DNA of 64,000 bases, from assembly GCF_000686805.1 (NCBI RefSeq), contig NZ_KK366017.1:992001-1056000 (forward strand), read 5' to 3'. Under the pieces are notes generated by a model. The model did no database searches. It saw only the letters and a program-made list of their open reading frames with translations, and was not told the origin of the DNA. Below, one piece after another: positions 47,487 through 54,651 of this stretch (position 1 is the stretch's first letter; every line of letters begins with the position of its first letter). This DNA is from Bacillus sp. UNC41MFS5. Its GTDB lineage: Bacteria; Bacillota; Bacilli; Bacillales_B; DSM-18226. The position numbers were made by a program, and so were the translations under genes.

Positions 47487-48585
47487 ATTAACGAAAGATG
47501 ATGTGCTAGCAGCTGTTAAGGGAGGATCCGTATTTGCAAGCGGCGGCGGCGGTTGGGTGGATCATGGTTTAGAAATCGGAGGCGCAGCTTTAGCTGTTGG
47601 AAAACCAAAGCTGGTTTCAGTGGATGAGCTCCCGGATGATGCGATCATTTTGACTTGTACTGCGATAGGGGCACCAGCAGGAAGAGATTGGCAAATGTTA
47701 GGGAAAGATTATATAAAAGCGGTCCAACTGATTATTGAAAAATATAAAGGGAAAATTGTCGGTGTGATGACTCCACAAAACGGGATGTCAAGTACCATTA
47801 ACGGATGGCTGCCAGCTGCTGCTCTTGGCCTAGTAGTGGTAGATGCTACCGGTGATATTAGAGCACATCCTACAGGAAAAATGGGTTCTTTAGGCCTTTC
47901 TTCTAATATTGAGTACGAAACCATACAGGCTGTGGCAGGCGGCAAACCAGAGATTGGCAGCTATTTGGAACTCGTAGTCAAAGGAACGGTAGCAAGGACA
48001 TCCAATATCTTGCGTACGGCCTCCGATATGGCTGGCGGATTTATTGCCGCTGCAAGACATCCCCTTCCTGCTAAATATATAAAAGAACATGCAGCCATTG
48101 GAGGCATATCGATTGCCATTGATTTAGGCAGAGCCATTATTGAGGCAGAGCCTTTTGGACCGGCACATGTATTAGAGACCATTACTGAAAAAACAGGCGG
48201 TAGGATTATTGGTAAGGGAAAGGTAAGTAAAAAAGATGTCCATTATTCCGGTGCCTTTGATATTGGTACGATTGAGGTAGAAGGTGTAGATAATACCTTC
48301 ATTCTCCATGTAATGAATGAATATATGGCCGTTGAGGATCGCAACGGAAAACGATATAGTACATTTCCTGATGTCATTACAACCTTTTCCATCGAAACAG
48401 GTCAGCCTGTCAGCGTTGGCAATTTAGAAGAAGGGGCAGAAATCGCTGTATTTGCGATTGATAAATCTAAGATTCCTCTAAGTTCTAGCGTGAAAGACCC
48501 ATCAGTTTATCCAGAAGTAGAGGAAGTATTAGGCATCGAACTCTTTAAATATGCCTTCAAAGAAAAGAAAGAAATCAATGTGTGA
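47479..48585 (+). CDS. DUF917 protein, candidate (S-methyl) thiohydantoin desulfurase
   Basis: A 368-residue DUF917 protein with GGSVFASGGGGWVDHG near residues 15-30 and TCTAIGAPAGRDW near 60-72. ATG 47479 follows GAGGAGGAG and overlaps the urocanase-like gene by 8 bp. From memory, part of this family has recently been renamed S-methyl thiohydantoin desulfurase after an enzyme of S-methyl-ergothioneine breakdown. That role fits exactly behind a thiourocanate hydratase, since the hydratase product is a thiohydantoin propionate. It would release sulfide or methanethiol and leave hydantoin propionate. Confidence 0.82.
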   Translation: MRELTKDDVLAAVKGGSVFASGGGGWVDHGLEIGGAALAVGKPKLVSVDELPDDAIILTCTAIGAPAGRDWQMLGKDYIKAVQLIIEKYKGKIVGVMTPQNGMSSTINGWLPAAALGLVVVDATGDIRAHPTGKMGSLGLSSNIEYETIQAVAGGKPEIGSYLELVVKGTVARTSNILRTASDMAGGFIAAARHPLPAKYIKEHAAIGGISIAIDLGRAIIEAEPFGPAHVLETITEKTGGRIIGKGKVSKKDVHYSGAFDIGTIEVEGVDNTFILHVMNEYMAVEDRNGKRYSTFPDVITTFSIETGQPVSVGNLEEGAEIAVFAIDKSKIPLSSSVKDPSVYPEVEEVLGIELFKYAFKEKKEINV

Positions 48586-50164
48586 TTTAACCACTGCGGT
48601 CAAGGTCAGTACGGCTCAAAAGGATCAGAGCTCAGCATTGATACTGGATGGCCATCATCTTACAATTAAAGATTTTTTTTCTGTTGTATTTGAAAAAAGA
48701 AGAGTTGAAATAAAAGAGGAAGTAACACAAAGAATTCGTGAATCTAGGCAATTAATCTATGAACTTGCAAGCAGGGATGTCCCGATTTATGGATTTAATC
48801 GGGGGGTAGGCTGGAACAAGGATAAAGTCATTGGACCAGCCTCCTTTGAACAATATAATCGTAATCTACTTCTCTCTCATTCTGCTGGTGTAAAACCAAT
48901 GGCAGAAGAGGTGGAAATCCGCGCGGTTATGCTTGCGAGGCTGAACAGTTTACTGTTAGGCTGCACGGGTGTTCAACCTGAGATTGTCTTGAGATATGTA
49001 GATTTTCTCAACTTAGGTATCCATCCGGTGCTGCCATTAAAAGGGTCGGTAGGTGCTGCAGACATTTCGACTATTTCCCATATTGGTCTCGCCATGATTG
49101 GTGAAGGGGAGGTCGAAGTGAATGGAGTACGCTTGCCAGCGGCCAATGCTCTTCAAAATGAAGGGTTAGCGCCGCTTAAACTCGGACCAAAGGATGGCCT
49201 CGCCATCGTAAGTTCCAATGCGTTATCAGCCGGGACAGGCGCTATTGCATTATTGGATTTTAAGAGAGTGATAGAATTGGCCGATATGGTTTATGCGTTA
49301 TCGTTAGAGGCCATTCGGGGGAATATTAGTCCGCTCGATGAGGCGGTACATCGAGTACGTCCCTTTCCAGGACAATTAGGAAGTCTAAAAAATATCAGAA
49401 AGATACTTGAAGGCAGTGATTTGTGGACCAGCTATAATAAAGAATCGCTGCAAGATCCGCTAAGTTTTCGAGATGCTTGCCAAATTCATGGTGCGGCTCG
49501 GGATGCTTACCATTATTGTAAAGAGCAGCTGGAACTACATATAAATAGTTCCGATGACAATCCATGTGTGCTCGTAGAGGAAAAGCGAATTGTTTCTTGT
49601 GCCAATTTTGATCCTCTCTCCTGGGTTCTTGGTTTTGAAATGGCTGGAAATGCTTTACATCATATTTCAAAAAGTTCCTGTTACCGGACGATTAAATTAG
49701 GAAATCCTTCTTTTACTGGTCTGTCCCGTTTTTTAACACCCAATGCCCAGGAGTCGATTGGATTCTGTACCTTGCAGAAAACAATTACGGCCTTGGATGC
49801 GGAGATTCGTCATTTATCAAATCCCGCTTCAGCCGATTACTATTCACTTGCAGGGGATATAGAGGATCATGGAACCAATGCACCATTTGTTGTTTCAAAA
49901 ACAAGAGACATCTTGGATAAACTCTTTGCTATCTTAGGAATTGAAGCCATTCATGCAGCTCAAGCCATCGATCTTCGCGGTTCCATACAGTTAGGAAAGG
50001 GCACAAAAGCAGCCTATCAGGCGATACGTTCAGTGGTTCCATTTTATTCAGAGGACCGAAATTTAACGGTCGATATTGAGAAAATTTACACGCTCTTTAA
50101 AAACGGGAAATTCCTAGAAAAATTAAAACGAAATAATGGGAGTGAGGCTAATGGTACATCATGA
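48578..50164 (+). CDS. Histidine-ammonia-lyase homolog lacking the MIO triad (candidate ergothionase)
   Basis: A 528-residue member of the aromatic amino acid lyase family. The catalytic Tyr motif is present (PIYGFNRGVGWNKD, Tyr near residue 71), as are HSAGVKPM, SSNALSAGTGAIALLDF and SSDDNPCV. The segment that should read SVGASGDLAPL reads SVGAADISTIS (residues about 157-167). The Ala-Ser-Gly that forms the MIO electrophile is lost, with one residue deleted. An amino group could not be eliminated by the MIO route, but trimethylamine from a betaine needs no such activation. As I recall, ergothionase belongs to this fold. The start ATG 48578 overlaps the DUF917 stop. Confidence 0.85.
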   Translation: MCDLTTAVKVSTAQKDQSSALILDGHHLTIKDFFSVVFEKRRVEIKEEVTQRIRESRQLIYELASRDVPIYGFNRGVGWNKDKVIGPASFEQYNRNLLLSHSAGVKPMAEEVEIRAVMLARLNSLLLGCTGVQPEIVLRYVDFLNLGIHPVLPLKGSVGAADISTISHIGLAMIGEGEVEVNGVRLPAANALQNEGLAPLKLGPKDGLAIVSSNALSAGTGAIALLDFKRVIELADMVYALSLEAIRGNISPLDEAVHRVRPFPGQLGSLKNIRKILEGSDLWTSYNKESLQDPLSFRDACQIHGAARDAYHYCKEQLELHINSSDDNPCVLVEEKRIVSCANFDPLSWVLGFEMAGNALHHISKSSCYRTIKLGNPSFTGLSRFLTPNAQESIGFCTLQKTITALDAEIRHLSNPASADYYSLAGDIEDHGTNAPFVVSKTRDILDKLFAILGIEAIHAAQAIDLRGSIQLGKGTKAAYQAIRSVVPFYSEDRNLTVDIEKIYTLFKNGKFLEKLKRNNGSEANGTS

Positions 50165-50981
50165 CCCCCAATGGTCATTGAGAGATGGCCATCATGAAGG
50201 ATGGCAAATCAGAGCTGAAAAGAGTCCAAAATGGATTCGAGTGAAATTTGGGAGTGAATTCATTGCTGACAGTAAACGTGTCGTTACTGTGACGGAAACG
50301 GGAAAACTGCCAGTCTATTATTTTCCCTTAGCAGATATTCGGCACAAGCAGTTGATAAAATCTGATAAACGAACGGTTGACCCAAACAAGGGAGAAGCCA
50401 TTTATTGGCATATAAAAGCAGGCGATAAAGTGATTGAAAACGCCGCTTGGAGTTTTCCCAATCCTCCAGAGAAAAGCTCCGTGATTAGTGATCTTATATG
50501 CTTTGTATGGAATAAGGCAGACGCATGGTACGAAGAAGAGGAAGAAGTATTTGTCCATGCAAGGGATCCGTACTCAAGATTTGATGCCATTCCAAGTACC
50601 CGGCATGTCCAAGTCATAATCGACGGTGAGATTGTTGCGGACAGCAAGCGGCCTGTTATTCTATACGAGACAGGATTGACACCTAGGTATTATTTGCCGA
50701 CAGAAGATATAAAACTGGATTTATTAATTCCGACCCAAACACAAACTCAGTGCCCATATAAGGGATTTGCAAAGTATTGGTCAGTTTTCATTAATGGAAA
50801 GGAATATAAGGATGTTGTCTGGAGCTATAATGAACCACTCCCAGAGGTGCATGAAATAAAAGGATTGCTAAGCTTTTATAATGAAGCAGTGGATACATTT
50901 TTAATTGACGGAGAAGAATGGTCCTTAAACACAAAAGATCGACTGCCTTATAAAAAAGTGGTGGAAAGTTCATTGAAGTGA
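50151..50981 (+). CDS. Tandem DUF427 protein B
   Basis: A 276-residue paralog of the 41010-41837 protein with the same two DUF427 domains (KWIRVKFGSEFIADSKRVV, KLPVYYFPLADI; then RHVQVIIDGEIVADSKRPVI, RYYLPTEDI, CPYKGFAKYWSVFI). ATG 50151 follows GGGAGTGAGG and overlaps the lyase-like gene by 14 bp, so it belongs to that operon. Two such paralogs framing the same pathway suggest that they act on one of its compounds. Confidence 0.82.
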   Translation: MVHHDPQWSLRDGHHEGWQIRAEKSPKWIRVKFGSEFIADSKRVVTVTETGKLPVYYFPLADIRHKQLIKSDKRTVDPNKGEAIYWHIKAGDKVIENAAWSFPNPPEKSSVISDLICFVWNKADAWYEEEEEVFVHARDPYSRFDAIPSTRHVQVIIDGEIVADSKRPVILYETGLTPRYYLPTEDIKLDLLIPTQTQTQCPYKGFAKYWSVFINGKEYKDVVWSYNEPLPEVHEIKGLLSFYNEAVDTFLIDGEEWSLNTKDRLPYKKVVESSLK

Positions 50982-51090
50982 ATGGTTAATAAATAATTAT
51001 GTATCGAAAAATTGTAGAAGATATTTTCGACAGTTTCTTACATGGAATCATACTAAAACTCAACCTGTTTTTTATACTTGAAAATCTCAG

Positions 51091-51220
51091 TTGATTTATA
51101 GGATTAATATGTTTTATAATATAAACAATTAAGTGGAAAATTAAGTAAAAGCTGACTGGTCTTCTGGAGGCTCTTTATTTAGGATGAATGATCATCCTAA
51201 ATAGGGAGCCTCTATATTTT
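51091..51220 (+). promoter_or_regulatory. Sulfur leader element 2: promoter, small hairpin and overlapping terminator
   Basis: Promoter TTGATT (51091) - 18 bp - TATAAT (51115). GCTGACTGG-TCTT-CTGGAGGC follows at 51151-51171. The terminator stem AGGCTCTTTATTTAGGATGA with TCATCCTAAATAGGGAGCCT ends in TCTATATTTT (to 51220). The arrangement is that of elements 1, 3 and 5. It precedes the leader peptide and the 62-residue protein at 51315. Confidence 0.75.
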
Positions 51221-51267
51221 AAATGGTATCCATGGAAATAAATCAAAAAAAGGAGGCTCTGTTTAAA

Positions 51268-51318
51268 GTGAATTTAGTTATAACATGGGATAAAATAGTG
51301 AAAGGGGAATTTTCATGA
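51268..51318 (+). CDS. Possible 16-residue leader peptide
   Basis: GTG 51268 lies 11 nt behind AAAAGGAGG and encodes MNLVITWDKIVKGEFS. Its stop overlaps the next start codon (ATGA). The strong site and the overlap suggest coupled translation of the 62-residue protein. Confidence 0.4.
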   Translation: MNLVITWDKIVKGEFS

Positions 51319-51503
51319 ACGCTGGAGAGGTAAAAATGTGGATAAATGATTATTTAGATTTGTACCTGTATGCAAAAAGTATGAATGATGTTTTGTGGCA
51401 ACAAGAAATCATAGAAAAACTCCAACATTCCCAATATGATATCATAAAAGAGGCAACATCCATTGATGCTAAAAATCTTTTGGAAAAATATGAACAAAAT
51501 TAA
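51315..51503 (+). CDS. 62-residue protein behind sulfur leader element 2, function unknown
   Basis: A small acidic, helical protein (MNAGEVKMWINDYLDLYLYAK ...) with ATG behind GAAAGGGG. I do not recognise it. It has no signal peptide or membrane segment. Control by the same leader type as the DUF427 gene and ssuA suggests a role in sulfur supply. Confidence 0.6.
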   Translation: MNAGEVKMWINDYLDLYLYAKSMNDVLWQQEIIEKLQHSQYDIIKEATSIDAKNLLEKYEQN

Positions 51504-52044
51504 TTAAGAAAATTATTATTAATTAGAAGTTATGGGTTATCATTTCCACTGGCAAGTTGTTGAATATAAATTAAACTTGGAAAAAATTTAATTCATCGAA
51601 CCATATTGTTGTAAAAACTGCATTTGTGAATATCTAAGCCATAAGATCGTCTTTTGACTCCCTCATACTATAAATACCCCTTATAAGCTGCGTAAGTTGT
51701 AATCTATTTGTTATAAGTTTACCCATCCAACATTTAAACTAAATTTCCGGTTTTTGATTTCGTAATTGTGTTTATGAAGTCGCTGAATTTTTAAACGAAA
51801 AGGAACGATACCGCTATAGCTGCATCGTTCCTTTTTGAGATTTATCTTTGGAAGTTCAAACGGTGAGGATCACAAAGTTCTGTTTTGTAGTAATATTTAA
51901 GAAGACTGGTATGTTAAGAAAGATGAGGAAAAGAAGAGGTTGTCCGTGGAGACCCTTAAATAATTTAATTTTTATTTATAGAAAAGATATGACCTTCCGT
52001 ATGTCGGATAGGTCTATACGCATATAACCAAACATCCAATATGT
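51504..52044. other. 540-bp gap with a terminator and a weak hairpin
   Basis: No gene is seen. AAAAGGAACGAT (51798-51809) pairs with ATCGTTCCTTTT (51823-51834) plus T-run, a good terminator for the plus-strand unit. GACCT-CCG / CGG-AGGTC near 51988-52013 is a weaker hairpin that could end the minus-strand fbpA-like transcript. Confidence 0.6.
51798..51836 (+). terminator. Terminator after the 62-residue protein unit
   Basis: A perfect 12-bp stem (AAAAGGAACGAT with ATCGTTCCTTTT) around a 13-nt loop, ending in T residues. The A-run on the left means it can also act on the minus strand. Confidence 0.85.
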
Positions 52045-52203
52045 CTATCTTGCTTTTCTAAAGGTTCTATATTCCTCTTCAAGTTCACTTAAAGTCAACT
52101 CAAAAAGGTGTTTGTCATTAATTTTATAAGCCCGCAAGGATATCAACTTATCTATTAATAATTTTTTTTTCATCTCCACAGCCTCCCTAAGCATATTCTT
52201 CAT
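52045..52203 (-). CDS. FbpA-like small basic protein
   Basis: A 52-residue protein (MKNMLREAVEMKKKLLIDKL ..., ELTLSELEEEY ..., ending RKAR) that resembles the Fur-regulated basic protein A family of Bacilli, whose B. subtilis member works in the iron-sparing response. The ATG follows GGAGGTG. It lies 61 bp after the hydrolase gene on the same strand, with no terminator between. I see no clear Fur box in that gap, so it may be expressed from the sulfur leader upstream of the hydrolase. Confidence 0.7.
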   Translation of the reverse strand: MKNMLREAVEMKKKLLIDKLISLRAYKINDKHLFELTLSELEEEYRTFRKAR

Positions 52204-52264
52204 TCCGAAACACCTCCGAATATCCTCTAGTTAATTTTTTAAAATTTTATATGATTAGTTAGGA

Positions 52265-53038
52265 TTATAAAATCCTCATCTTCCTTTGGTAACTAGCAAA
52301 TTTTTCAATAAACAAACAGCATTGTTTAGCAATAAATTCTTTTTCATTATCCATAGAAGCCACGTGATAAGAGTTATAAAGTGGAATGTTTTCTTTGAAG
52401 TCAGATTGAATCCGAGTCATGATATAATCTGTGTTTTCTGGGGGAACGACATGGTCTTCCACTGACTGAAAGGCCAACAAAGGACACTTAACATTCGGTA
52501 GTTTTTTGCGTGTTTCATCCATTAATGACAACAACTGTTGTATGGATTTGATAGGTGCTTTCTCATATGCAATCTCATATACGACTGCTGCCTTAATATC
52601 CGGAGATCCTTCATCAATAAAGCGAGGTTCCTGCTTCACTCTATACTCCTCCATTACAGGAATAGTGGTCATCGCAGCATTGATCAACACGGCCCCTTGG
52701 ATGTCGGAATATTTACTAGCAAGATTTAGTGTTAGAGTACCACCCATGGATTGGCCTATAATGAAGATATCACTGCACTGTTGGCGTAGGAAATGATATC
52801 CATCTTCAAGACTTTGAATCCAATCTTGGAAGTTGCATCTTTCCATATCTTCATAATGAGTGCCATGTCCTTTTAATCTTGGTCCGTAGACCGTATAACC
52901 TTGAGAAGCAATATACTCTCCTAAAAAACGAATACTTTGGGGTGTCCCAACAAATCCGTGGGAAATCAAGATACCGATATCATTACCCTTAAAGAAAAAT
53001 GGTTCTGCTCCTCGTAAAATGGGATATCTCTCTAACAT
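52265..53038 (-). CDS. Alpha/beta hydrolase (carboxylesterase-like)
   Basis: A 257-residue alpha/beta hydrolase similar to Est30-type carboxylesterases. The nucleophile Ser lies in IIGQSMGGTL near residue 95, the acid Asp in SVEDHVVP near 193, and the His in NSYHVAS near 223. The oxyanion-side motif is SHGFVGTP near residues 26-33. The ATG follows AAAGGAG. It sits behind sulfur leader element 5 on the minus strand, so it is probably induced together with the ssu and DUF427 units; the substrate is unknown. Confidence 0.88.
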   Translation of the reverse strand: MLERYPILRGAEPFFFKGNDIGILISHGFVGTPQSIRFLGEYIASQGYTVYGPRLKGHGTHYEDMERCNFQDWIQSLEDGYHFLRQQCSDIFIIGQSMGGTLTLNLASKYSDIQGAVLINAAMTTIPVMEEYRVKQEPRFIDEGSPDIKAAVVYEIAYEKAPIKSIQQLLSLMDETRKKLPNVKCPLLAFQSVEDHVVPPENTDYIMTRIQSDFKENIPLYNSYHVASMDNEKEFIAKQCCLFIEKFASYQRKMRIL

Positions 53039-53073
53039 TTAAAATCTCCTTTCCCTCTGTTTATTTAATTTTA

Positions 53074-53181
53074 ATAAAAAAGGCACCTTTCTCAATAGAG
53101 TTAGGTGCCTTTGGTGGACCAATCAGCCATACGATTCATAAAGTTTAAATTAATCATAAACCAATTATTCCGATGAGTCAA
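53074..53181 (-). promoter_or_regulatory. Sulfur leader element 5 (minus strand): promoter, small hairpin, terminator
   Basis: Read on the minus strand: TTGACT (53181-53176), 17 bp, TATGAT (53158-53153), then GCTGATTGG-TCCA-CCAAAGGC beginning at 53127. The terminator AGGCACCT ... AGGTGCCT ends in TTTTTT down to 53074, 36 nt before the hydrolase start. A terminator between a promoter and its gene only makes sense as an attenuator. The spacer contains CGGAATAA, again near the CymR-like GGAATA. Confidence 0.78.
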
Positions 53182-53358
53182 GTTGGATATTTGTGATGTT
53201 TTGCAAAAAAATTTAAAAAATCAATTGACAACTGGTGCATAAGAATATAAAGTTTAATCATGGTTTTAAAACCAAGTAAACAAGTTGGTTAAGTTGGTAA
53301 ATTTGTTTTTGTTGAATATATATAAACCTAGTATCTTATAAAAATACTTATTTCTAAC

Positions 53359-53497
53359 TTGACTAATTGAAAATGTATAGATAAAATATGGGTAAATTTT
53401 CCAATAATTAAAATTTGGTAAAGAAAATACATAATATGCTGATCGGACTACCGAAGGCTCCTTTTCTCTAATTTATGAGATCAGGGGCCTTTTTTAT
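53359..53497 (+). promoter_or_regulatory. Sulfur leader element 3: ssu promoter, small hairpin and terminator
   Basis: Promoter TTGACT (53359) - 17 bp - TAAAAT (53382). GCTGATCGG-ACTA-CCGAAGGC follows at 53438-53458. AGGCTCCTTTTCTC pairs with GAGATCAGGGGCCT and is followed by TTTTTTATT. It precedes ssuA. From memory, B. subtilis ssu expression has been reported to depend on both initiation and termination control, which this arrangement would explain. Confidence 0.8.
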
Positions 53498-53580
53498 TCC
53501 CTTAATTCCGATTAAATAAATAGGTTTAATGTATTTAATTTTTCAATTTTTCTTATCAGTCCACTGAAAGGAAGTGATTC

Positions 53581-53652
53581 GTGTGTGTGTTTAAAAAATA
53601 TTTCAGAATCTACCAAAATAATAGAAAAAATGGAGGAGTCATACGTGATTAA
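53581..53652 (+). CDS. Possible 23-residue upstream peptide before ssuA
   Basis: GTG 53581, about 8 nt behind AAAGGAAG, opens a frame encoding MCVFKKYFRIYQNNRKNGGV plus three residues, whose stop overlaps the ssuA start by 8 bp. It may couple or tune ssuA translation. A second frame from GTG 53585 runs into ssuA itself. Confidence 0.35.
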   Translation: MCVFKKYFRIYQNNRKNGGVIRD

Positions 53653-54634
53653 AAAAAATAAAAATCAATGGTGGTTGGCATTCATCTTACTTTTGTCCTT
53701 TTTGGTAAGTGGATGCAGTTCTTCCACCTCAGGTGAAAGCAAAGAAACTGCTTCAAATAGTAAGGAATCAAAGGTCATTAATATTGGTTATCAAAAATTC
53801 GGTACCTTAAACATCTTAAAGGCAAAAGGAACCTTGGATAAAGATTTAAAATCTCTTGGATATACGGTGAAATGGACCGAGTTTCCTGGAGGCCCTCAGT
53901 TGCTTGAGGCATTAAATGTAGGTAGTTTAGATTTTGGTCATACAGGAGAAGCGCCGCCCATTTTTGCTCAAGCCGCAGGTGCCCCGCTCGTTTATTTTGC
54001 CAATGCAACCGCAAATCCAAAAGGAGAAGCGATTTTAGTACCTAAAAATTCATCAATTAAAACGTTGAAAGACTTAAAAGGAAAGAAAATCGCATTAAAT
54101 AAAGGTTCAAATGTACATTTCCTCCTAGTCAAAGCATTAGAAAAAGCCGGTATTCCATACAGTGATATTCAAACCGTCTTCTTGGCTCCTGCAGATGCGC
54201 GGGCAGCTTTTGAAAAAGGAGATGTAGATGCCTGGGTGATTTGGGATCCCTTCTTAGCAGATGCCCAGCTGGCTACGGATGCAAGGATCTTATCAGATGG
54301 AACAGGGATAGTAAACAACCGCGAATTTTTCTTAGCCACCAATCAATTTGCAAAGGACAATCCTAAAGTATTAGACGTCATATATAAAGAACTGGAAAAG
54401 ACAGATAAATGGGTTGAAGAGAATCCAAAAGAAGCAGCCAAATTCCTTGCACCTCAAATTGGAATGAGTGTAGATACATTAGAATTAACACTCAATCGAA
54501 GAACATTTGGATTAGAAAAAGTAAGTGACCAAACAGCAAAGGATCAACAACAAATCGCTGATGCATTTTACAAGCTTAAATTAATTCCAGAAGATATTGA
54601 GGTACAAGAAGCACTTTTAAAAACTAATAATTAG
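53645..54634 (+). CDS. ssuA: Aliphatic sulfonate ABC transporter binding lipoprotein
   Basis: A 329-residue SsuA-type binding protein. I place the start at GTG 53645 behind TGGAGGAG, which gives a normal lipoprotein signal (MIKKNKNQWWLAFILLLSFL, Cys in VSGC near residue 24). The mature start INIGYQKFGTLNILKAKGTL and the TGEAPPIFAQAAGAPLVYFA stretch are typical. It is the first gene of the ssuADCB unit and delivers alkanesulfonates to SsuC and SsuB. Confidence 0.94.
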   Translation: MIKKNKNQWWLAFILLLSFLVSGCSSSTSGESKETASNSKESKVINIGYQKFGTLNILKAKGTLDKDLKSLGYTVKWTEFPGGPQLLEALNVGSLDFGHTGEAPPIFAQAAGAPLVYFANATANPKGEAILVPKNSSIKTLKDLKGKKIALNKGSNVHFLLVKALEKAGIPYSDIQTVFLAPADARAAFEKGDVDAWVIWDPFLADAQLATDARILSDGTGIVNNREFFLATNQFAKDNPKVLDVIYKELEKTDKWVEENPKEAAKFLAPQIGMSVDTLELTLNRRTFGLEKVSDQTAKDQQQIADAFYKLKLIPEDIEVQEALLKTNN

Positions 54635-54651
54635 AAAAGGGGACTTAAAAA

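Noticed and set aside
45825..50164. Ordinary histidine utilisation (hut) operon
   Set aside because: The lyase lacks the MIO triad, the urocanase has altered active-site residues, and there is no imidazolonepropionase or formiminoglutamase.
52506..52796. Plus-strand open frames of 63 and 96 codons
   Set aside because: They are antisense to the alpha/beta hydrolase, whose catalytic triad and family motifs are intact on the minus strand.
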